Source: Gammaproteobacteria bacterium (GTDB lineage Bacteria; Pseudomonadota; Gammaproteobacteria; Steroidobacterales; Rariloculaceae). Taken from it: DNA of 64,000 nucleotides. The DNA is taken from positions 51,044-115,043 of the forward strand of contig JAJDVG010000016.1 of assembly GCA_022826245.1 (NCBI GenBank), written 5' to 3'. Position numbers and translations under genes: made by a program. Position 1 is the first letter of the stretch; each line of letters starts with the position of its first letter. Under the pieces are notes generated by a model, which searched no databases, was not told the origin of the DNA, and worked only from the letters and a program-made list of their open reading frames with translations. Below, in pieces: positions 59,094 to 64,000 of the stretch.

Positions 59094-59975
59094 ATGATCT
59101 CGCGGGCGGCGTTGGCCGCAATCTGCGCTTCGTGTGCGGTCGCGGCCTGCAGTTCCCTGAGCTATATCGATGTGGAGTCGGAAACGCACAGCAGCCGCAT
59201 CGACCATCTCGTCCTGCATTTCACGACCGCCGACTTCGGCGAGTCGATGCGCCTCCTGACGCAACGTACGGAGCGTCCGGTCAGCGCGCATTACCTCGTG
59301 CCGGAAAACGGCGACCCGACGTATCCGCGCCGGCGCTTGCAGGTCTACCGGCTCGTCGACGAACAGCGGCGCGCCTGGCATGCGGGACAGAGCTACTGGC
59401 GCGGCGAGGAAGCGCTGAACGGCAGTTCGATCGGTATCGAGATCGTGAACCGGTCCAGTTGCATCGCCGTCGATCCGGGAGACGAACCCGGCAACCCGGA
59501 AGACCGTTGCGAGTTCCTTGATTTCGACGAGGAACAGATCGACCTAGTGATCGAACTCGCGCTCGACATTCTGCAACGCCATCCCCGCATCGATCCCGTC
59601 GACATCGTCGGGCACTCGGACATCGCACCGGATCGCCGGCTGGACCCGGGACCGACGTTTCCGTGGCAGAGACTCTACGAGCGCGGCATCGGCGCGTGGT
59701 ACGACGATGCGACGGTAGCCGCGTATCGCGAACGCTTCGAAGCTTCTCCGCCGGATCTCGCGGTGGTGCAGCGTGCGCTCGCAGCCTACGGCTACGACGT
59801 CGACGCCACGGGCGAATACGATGCGCAGACCCGCGCCGTGCTCAGGGCGTTTCAGATGCACTTCAGACCGTCGAACTGGTCCGGCACGGCCGATGCCGAA
59901 ACCGCAGCGATCGCGTTTGCACTGCTCGAGAAGTACCGGCCGGAGTCGCTGGCGCGTTTGCAGCAGGCAAACTGA
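59094..59975 (+). CDS. amiD: N-acetylmuramoyl-L-alanine amidase lipoprotein (AmiD-like)
   Basis: A 293-aa protein starting MISRAALAAICASCAVAACS with a lipobox VAAC. The Amidase_2 domain shows zinc ligands in HLVLHFTTAD and GHSDIAPDRRLDPGPTFPW (His and Asp), plus SIGIEIVNRS. The C-terminal ~90 residues form a peptidoglycan-binding type 1 domain (VQRALAAYGYDVDATGEYDA, TRAVLRAFQMHF). Same order and lipoprotein anchor as E. coli AmiD, which cleaves the amide bond between MurNAc and L-Ala in the periplasm. The ORF is open far upstream, but this ATG gives the lipobox at the expected position. Confidence 0.92.
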   Translation: MISRAALAAICASCAVAACSSLSYIDVESETHSSRIDHLVLHFTTADFGESMRLLTQRTERPVSAHYLVPENGDPTYPRRRLQVYRLVDEQRRAWHAGQSYWRGEEALNGSSIGIEIVNRSSCIAVDPGDEPGNPEDRCEFLDFDEEQIDLVIELALDILQRHPRIDPVDIVGHSDIAPDRRLDPGPTFPWQRLYERGIGAWYDDATVAAYRERFEASPPDLAVVQRALAAYGYDVDATGEYDAQTRAVLRAFQMHFRPSNWSGTADAETAAIAFALLEKYRPESLARLQQAN

Positions 59976-60065
59976 GCCCGAACCCTGCCGAACCGCAGGT
60001 TCCGGCGATCGCCTGTACACAGGGCGATGCACATGAACAAGATCGATGTTTGCCGTCATTGTGTA

Positions 60066-60074
60066 ATGTAATAT
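60066..60074. promoter_or_regulatory. Zur half-site ATGTAATAT in the zur promoter
   Basis: ATGTAATAT overlaps a plausible -10 (TAATAT, 60069-60074) 27 nt before the zur ATG. It equals one arm, read in reverse complement, of the operator at 62834-62850. It suggests zur autoregulation; only one arm is well matched. Confidence 0.4.
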
Positions 60075-60100
60075 CGTGGCGTCTGCGTACTGTCATCGTG

Positions 60101-60625
60101 ATGGATATGGCCGCACCTCGTGTAATCAGCGACTTCTCCTCCAAGCGGCATGATCACCGCCGTTGCGTCCGTGCGGCGCTGGACCAGGCGGAATCCGTCT
60201 GTGCCAAGCGCGGCATGCGATTCACCAAACTGCGACGACGCTTTCTGGAACTCGTCTGGTCGCGGCACGGACCCGTCCGGGCTTACGACATCTTGCGGCT
60301 CATGGATGACAAGGACGGGAGCGCGACGCCAAATACCGTATATCGGGGCCTTCAGTTTCTGCTGGATGCCGGACTCATTCATCGACTCGACAGCATCAAC
60401 GCATACATGGGTTGCGGCGACCCGGAGAGCGAGCATACAGGTCAGTTTCTGATTTGCCGAAAGTGTGAGTCGGCAGCGGAAATCTACGATCCCGGTATCG
60501 ATCGCACACTGGGCCAGGACGCAGCGCGACTGGGTTTCAACGCGGAGCGGACCACCATTGAAGTGCGGGGCTTATGCCCGTCGTGCGCGCCAGCGTCTCC
60601 GGACCCTCACAGCTCGAGTAGATAA
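60101..60625 (+). CDS. zur: Zinc uptake regulator Zur (Fur family)
   Basis: A 174-aa Fur-family regulator. Winged helix RFTKLRRRFLELVWSRHGPV, AYDILRLMDD, TPNTVYRGLQFLLDAGLIHR. Structural zinc: C119xxC122 and C159xxC162. Sensing site H94, C105, H112, E127, with spacing close to E. coli Zur (77, 88, 96, 111), which separates it from Fur. With Zn(II) bound it represses zinc-uptake genes. A probable target is the divergent promoter 2.2 kb downstream (62834-62850). Its last 19 bp overlap the convergent DUF5916 gene. ATG start MDMAAPRVI; the frame upstream is not Zur-like. Confidence 0.93.
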   Translation: MDMAAPRVISDFSSKRHDHRRCVRAALDQAESVCAKRGMRFTKLRRRFLELVWSRHGPVRAYDILRLMDDKDGSATPNTVYRGLQFLLDAGLIHRLDSINAYMGCGDPESEHTGQFLICRKCESAAEIYDPGIDRTLGQDAARLGFNAERTTIEVRGLCPSCAPASPDPHSSSR

Positions 60626-62799
60626 GTGAACTTCAACAGCAGTTGCTGTTGCGAGTAGTCAGGAATGAGACCCTCGTCGATGGTCGCACTGTTGTATACG
60701 ACGTACAGATAGGACAACGGGCGAAACTCCCAGGACAGTCGAGCATTCAAAATGTCCCTGGACGTCAAGGAGTTGTACTGAAGGGATCCGGATAACTGGA
60801 GGCGGGGATTGAACGCGAACCGCGAGCCGATGCCGATCAGTCTGGTGGTGCGCGCCTGCCTCATGGGTCCGAGGTCGGTGAGACGATTGAACTCCAAGTC
60901 GGCCGTCAGTTCGAATCGGGGGCTTGGCGCATAGCGGCCGCCGAGTGAATACGTTGTCAGCCGGCCATCGAAGTACCCGCCCGTCTCATACGAGAGTTGG
61001 CCCGAGAGTGTTCTCGATCGATCCGAGTTCCCGTACACACGGTAGCGTGTGTAGTCGTAGTCGCCTGTTTCGATCTCGATGCCGGTGGGCGCGAAACGGT
61101 CGGTGATTCGTTGCCAGTTGGGTTCAACGATTACGCCCACCGCCGCGCCGCTGTGAAAATCGAAACGCAGCGGCGTTATAGTCGCATAGCCGAATTTGAG
61201 ATCGCCGCCGTCGGAGCTGGTGAACGAATATACGCTGATCGCCGGGTTGAAGCTCCTGATTTTTTCGGGCAACCAGTCGCCCCGAAGGTCCCAGAGCACG
61301 GCGGGGCTGTGCATGACGTAGTTGGCGTCAAGCAGTTCCAGGCCGATTCCGGGGTTGTAGTCCCTGTTGAAGTATTCGAGCAATCCGACGTAGACAGAGT
61401 TGCTCTCGTAGTAGGCCAGGAGCTGCGCACCGGTGCCATCCCCGGAGAGGCTGTCTGACGAGCGCGAAACCATCGCCTCCAGGCCCACCGACGGCGTCGG
61501 CCTCCACAGTCCATCGACAGTGAAGGTGCGATTGGTCCTGCCGAAAGCCTGAGTCGCCGAAGCCCCGTCCGAACGATAAGTCACCATGCCGCCGACGCGG
61601 CTCTGCTCCCGGATGTTCCTTGAGTAACGGGCCACGCCGAAGTCGCTCGCCGACAGGTCCCGAATCGCCTCCTGCCGCATGGCGATCACACCGAATTCCT
61701 GCGTCGGCGAGCGCCCGGTCGAGCGAATTCCGGCTGTTATCGGTATCGGGAGCCCGCTGTCGTCCAGACCGATTCGGCGGGTAAAGAAGGGTCGAATCCA
61801 ACTCGTGACGCTTGCATCGAACGTGCCGGCGCTTTCGAGAAAGAACTGGCGGCGTTCCGGTAGAAACACGCTGAAGCGGTCGAGATTGATGAACTGCCGA
61901 TCGACATCGGCCTGAGCGAAATCCGTGTTGACCGTAAAGTCGATCACGGTGCCCGGTGTAACGGCCCATTTGATTTCGCCGCCAATTTCGGCGTCTTTGT
62001 CGGGTCGGAAGCCGGTTGTGCCGGAGACCGCCTGACCGAGCACGTAGGGGGTAATCTGCAGGTTTCGTCCGGGCGGAGGCGGTTCTATCCCGCGCAGAAT
62101 CGCTTCGTAAGACATCCTGTAGACGGACATGACTCGCGGTACCGGGGGGATGCTTACGGTTTCATTGAGGCTCCGGATCTGCCGCGACAGGATGATCCCG
62201 AGTTCATCGGAGCCCGTCCGATAGCGGAGATTGCGCCAGGGTATCGCGATCTCGGCGATCCATTGGTCATCCTGCAGTGTTGTGCGTGCATTCCATCGCG
62301 CATCCCAATCCCTGTTCAGATCCTCGCCATCGGTGACCTCCATGTCCGATTGGTTGCCGAAAGGGCTGATCTGAAAGACGACTGCCTTCCTCTGGTCGAC
62401 AAATCCATCAATCGCGACGGTGAATACGTCGTTTTCCTGCGCGGCGAAATCGCGTTGCAGGTTCTGGACCCGAATGCTTTGCCGCGACTGCTCGCAGACG
62501 GCGGCGATGTACATCATGTCGTCGTCGAACAGAATCCGGACGTAGGTCCGATATGTCGCCGGTTGACCCTGTTCGGGGTCGCTCTGCGTAAAGCCCGTGA
62601 TGACGTTGGCCAGGCCCCAGGAAGGTTCATCGAGGAGACCATCCACACGGATTGGCGTGGTCGTTCTCGTGACCAGTAACTCGAGGGGCGGGGATGCGGG
62701 AGAGAAGACCTCCTGCGCCGATGCCGGCGCCATAAGTGCGCACAAGCCGAGTGCGAGACCAATTGTGCGTGTGCTGTCCGGTCGCATGGCAGCGCCCAT
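60607..62799 (-). CDS. CBM9-like / DUF5916 outer-membrane protein, probable Zur target
   Basis: A ~730-aa exported protein. Start at MGAAMRPDSTRTIGLALG (AAGG 8 nt upstream; an in-frame TTG nine codons earlier and an ATG four codons later are alternatives); signal peptide ending MAPASAQ. The N-terminal ~200 aa are a CBM9-like domain (PIRVDGLLDEPSWGLANVIT, RILFDDDMMYIAAVC). The remainder is a DUF5916 beta-barrel with strands such as NPGIGLELLDANYVMHSP, FEFRPLSYLYVVYNSA and a terminal LLLKFTYLLEL. The promoter region contains a near-palindromic Zur-like operator 35 bp upstream. A role in zinc limitation is inferred from that site. Convergent with zur (19-bp overlap). Confidence 0.82.
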   Translation of the reverse strand: MGAAMRPDSTRTIGLALGLCALMAPASAQEVFSPASPPLELLVTRTTTPIRVDGLLDEPSWGLANVITGFTQSDPEQGQPATYRTYVRILFDDDMMYIAAVCEQSRQSIRVQNLQRDFAAQENDVFTVAIDGFVDQRKAVVFQISPFGNQSDMEVTDGEDLNRDWDARWNARTTLQDDQWIAEIAIPWRNLRYRTGSDELGIILSRQIRSLNETVSIPPVPRVMSVYRMSYEAILRGIEPPPPGRNLQITPYVLGQAVSGTTGFRPDKDAEIGGEIKWAVTPGTVIDFTVNTDFAQADVDRQFINLDRFSVFLPERRQFFLESAGTFDASVTSWIRPFFTRRIGLDDSGLPIPITAGIRSTGRSPTQEFGVIAMRQEAIRDLSASDFGVARYSRNIREQSRVGGMVTYRSDGASATQAFGRTNRTFTVDGLWRPTPSVGLEAMVSRSSDSLSGDGTGAQLLAYYESNSVYVGLLEYFNRDYNPGIGLELLDANYVMHSPAVLWDLRGDWLPEKIRSFNPAISVYSFTSSDGGDLKFGYATITPLRFDFHSGAAVGVIVEPNWQRITDRFAPTGIEIETGDYDYTRYRVYGNSDRSRTLSGQLSYETGGYFDGRLTTYSLGGRYAPSPRFELTADLEFNRLTDLGPMRQARTTRLIGIGSRFAFNPRLQLSGSLQYNSLTSRDILNARLSWEFRPLSYLYVVYNSATIDEGLIPDYSQQQLLLKFTYLLEL

Positions 62800-62833
62800 G
62801 AGAGCAAGCCTTGACAATGCCCGCAAAAATAAG

Positions 62834-62850
62834 ATGTTATACTATTACAT
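62834..62850. promoter_or_regulatory. Zur-like operator in a divergent promoter
   Basis: ATGTTATACTATTACAT is a 17-bp palindrome with one mismatched pair, fitting the Zur consensus (TGTTATAnTATAACA). On the + strand it contains an extended -10, TGTTATACT, for the downstream TonB receptor; on the - strand it contains TATAAC, suitable for the DUF5916 gene. A repressor here would block both. Confidence 0.7.
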
Positions 62851-63086
62851 TTCCGGGTCGGAGGCGCCCACGTGCTCCTGCAGAGATGTTCGACCAGAGC
62901 GGCGATCTGGTCGGTCAATGCGGCTTCGATGTTCTGTATGTCGCTCCCAGTGGTGGGTACGGCAGGTGAGTCAGTGGACCTCAGCCCTGGCCTGCTGGCG
63001 TCGTTGGCGTGACATCGCGCAAGCCAGCATCGGATTGCAGTGGGCTCAATACGCTTTGAAGCACCAAACAGTAAGGCAGAAGAATC

Positions 63087-63983
63087 ATGTCCACAGTCAG
63101 ACTGAAGACGTTGCTGGCCGCCAGCATCATCGTCGTTTCGTACACAAGTACCCCGGCATCCGCGCAGGACGCGAATGGAGAGGATTCAACCTCTAACGCC
63201 AATGCCGAACCCTTGGAAGAGGTTATCGTCGTTGGTAGCCATATCCGTGGCATTTCACCGGGCGGCTCATCTCCAGTGATCATCTTCGACAGAGATGCCA
63301 TCGATCGCACTGGTGTCGCCACGATGCAGCAGTTCTTCGAAGAGCTGCCGCAGAACTTTGGCGGCGGTGCCAACGGCGCCAACGTCGGCAACCTGGGAGT
63401 GGATCGCGATACCGGGAACAATTTCGGTCAGGGGTCGACGATCAACCTGCGCGGCCTCGGCACCGGTACGACATTGACCCTGATCAATGGGCATCGAGTG
63501 AGTTCATCGAATCGATATCAGTATGTCGACGTGTCGTTGATTCCGCTGAGCGCCGTGGAGCGGGTGGAAATCCTGACCGATGGCGCCTCCGCCATTTACG
63601 GGGCTGACGCCGTCGGCGGCGTCGTCAATATCGTGATGCGGCGGGATTACACCGGGTACGAGACCGGGCTGCGCTACGGAACCGTCACCACGGGCGGAAT
63701 GAAGGAATACCAGGTATCGCAAGCCGCGGGCTGGGAGTGGGATGACGGCCACGCCCTGGTCAGCTATGAGTTCCTGGAGCAGGACAACCTTTCCGCGTTG
63801 GACAAGGATTTCTCGAGCAATGTCGCATACAGCCCTTACGATTTGTATCCCGGTTCGAAACGGCACAGTGTGTATGTCGATGGCCTTCAGCAGATCAACG
63901 ATGTCCTGGCTCTTAACCCAAGTTTAACAACCGAGCCTCGGATTTCCGGGCGGATCGAGGGGTGTCGTCGTGTAAGCCATTGA
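63087..63983 (+). CDS. TonB-dependent receptor, 5' part only (truncated or disrupted)
   Basis: A 298-aa frame. Signal peptide (LLAASIIVVSYTSTPASAQ), TonB box/plug EEVIVVGSHIRGISPGGSSP, INLRGLGTGTTLTLINGHRV, GASAIYGADAVGGVVNIVMR, and the start of the barrel. The frame ends at TAA (63981-63983) soon after QQINDVLALNPSL; a complete receptor should continue for hundreds of residues. The tail TTEPRISGRIEGCRRVSH is unlike a barrel, and composition changes after about 63908. So the gene is interrupted, perhaps by an insertion, or shifted in frame at the window's end. AAGG lies before the ATG. The upstream Zur-like operator suggests zinc or zincophore uptake. Confidence 0.8.
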   Translation: MSTVRLKTLLAASIIVVSYTSTPASAQDANGEDSTSNANAEPLEEVIVVGSHIRGISPGGSSPVIIFDRDAIDRTGVATMQQFFEELPQNFGGGANGANVGNLGVDRDTGNNFGQGSTINLRGLGTGTTLTLINGHRVSSSNRYQYVDVSLIPLSAVERVEILTDGASAIYGADAVGGVVNIVMRRDYTGYETGLRYGTVTTGGMKEYQVSQAAGWEWDDGHALVSYEFLEQDNLSALDKDFSSNVAYSPYDLYPGSKRHSVYVDGLQQINDVLALNPSLTTEPRISGRIEGCRRVSH

Positions 63984-64000
63984 TTTGTTTTGCTCGGGTC
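63908..64000. mobile_element. Possible insertion boundary within the third TonB receptor
   Basis: From GGCTCTT (63908-63914) the sequence no longer encodes recognisable receptor and becomes non-coding-like. GGCTCTT resembles the start of ISL3-family terminal repeats, but the window ends before any transposase or second end is visible. This is a suspicion, not an identification. Confidence 0.25.

Noticed and set aside
1..64000. tRNA, rRNA and riboswitch genes
   Set aside because: No cloverleaf with CCA-type end, rRNA-like sequence or recognisable riboswitch core was noticed on either strand by eye; short ncRNAs cannot be excluded without a covariance search.

Overview
This is a GC-rich, gene-dense bacterial chromosome segment. 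It most likely comes from a gammaproteobacterium of the TonB-receptor-rich kind (Steroidobacter-, Xanthomonas- or Woeseia-like). That placement rests on three long TonB-dependent receptors, a Zur with the enterobacterial spacing of zinc ligands, a lipoprotein AmiD-type amidase, DUF481 and DUF6152 proteins, a TIGR02466 oxygenase and dTDP-rhamnose genes. I saw no rRNA, tRNA, CRISPR array or complete mobile element. Family names were recognised by eye from translated sequence; no search was run.

1-20.1 kb, halogenation / outer-membrane receptor island. Two paralogous ~1190-aa TonB-dependent receptors (1048-4647 and 16511-20056) have matching promoters (a shared AGCGGTTGCAC element, then a TTGGC(G/A)/TATA(T/G)T promoter at identical spacing) and similar terminators. 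They bracket two copies of a divergent gene pair, a QW-motif alpha/alpha-toroid protein opposite a TIGR02466-type 2OG-Fe(II) oxygenase. In the second copy the oxygenase is fused to a DUF6445-like domain. Between them lie two tandem FG-GAP/ASPIC-UnbV calcium-binding proteins, a lipoprotein of the vanadium haloperoxidase/PAP2 family, and a flavin-dependent tryptophan-halogenase homologue. Two unrelated halogenation chemistries plus duplicated oxygenases and receptors in one locus is the most striking feature of the window.

20.1-31.2 kb, surface glycan and miscellaneous genes: rmlD, a sulfotransferase, a secreted protein with a TonB-C-like tail, a TPR/SPINDLY-type O-GlcNAc transferase, translationally coupled rmlB-rmlC, a secreted protein with a duplicated Arg/Ala-rich unit, a triple NTF2-like protein and a Phd/RelE-type toxin-antitoxin pair.

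31.0-42.7 kb, a nine-gene minus-strand oxidative catabolic run: a VAO/p-cresol-methylhydroxylase-type flavoprotein with its cytochrome c, a Tat-exported protein, two tandem cytochrome c/beta-propeller lipoproteins, an alkylsulfatase-like metallo-beta-lactamase hydrolase, a PQQ-type dehydrogenase, a carotenoid/isoeugenol-oxygenase-family enzyme and a small Tat protein. The set suggests periplasmic oxidation of alkenylphenols or related aromatics, with electrons passed to cytochromes c.

42.9-57.6 kb: DUF6152 and DUF6644 proteins, a Yip1-like membrane protein with a MacA/MacB-type ABC efflux system, a beta-propeller/DsbD-like pair, a PAL-like NHL-propeller protein, a secreted unknown coupled to a second DUF6152 protein, and a ~1260-codon repeat protein whose signal peptide is cut off by an in-frame TGA.

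57.6-64 kb: DUF481 outer-membrane protein, cupin, AmiD, Zur, and a probable Zur-regulated divergent pair (DUF5916 outer-membrane protein and a third TonB-dependent receptor) sharing a near-palindromic Zur-like operator. The third receptor stops after ~298 codons near the window edge, possibly because of an insertion.
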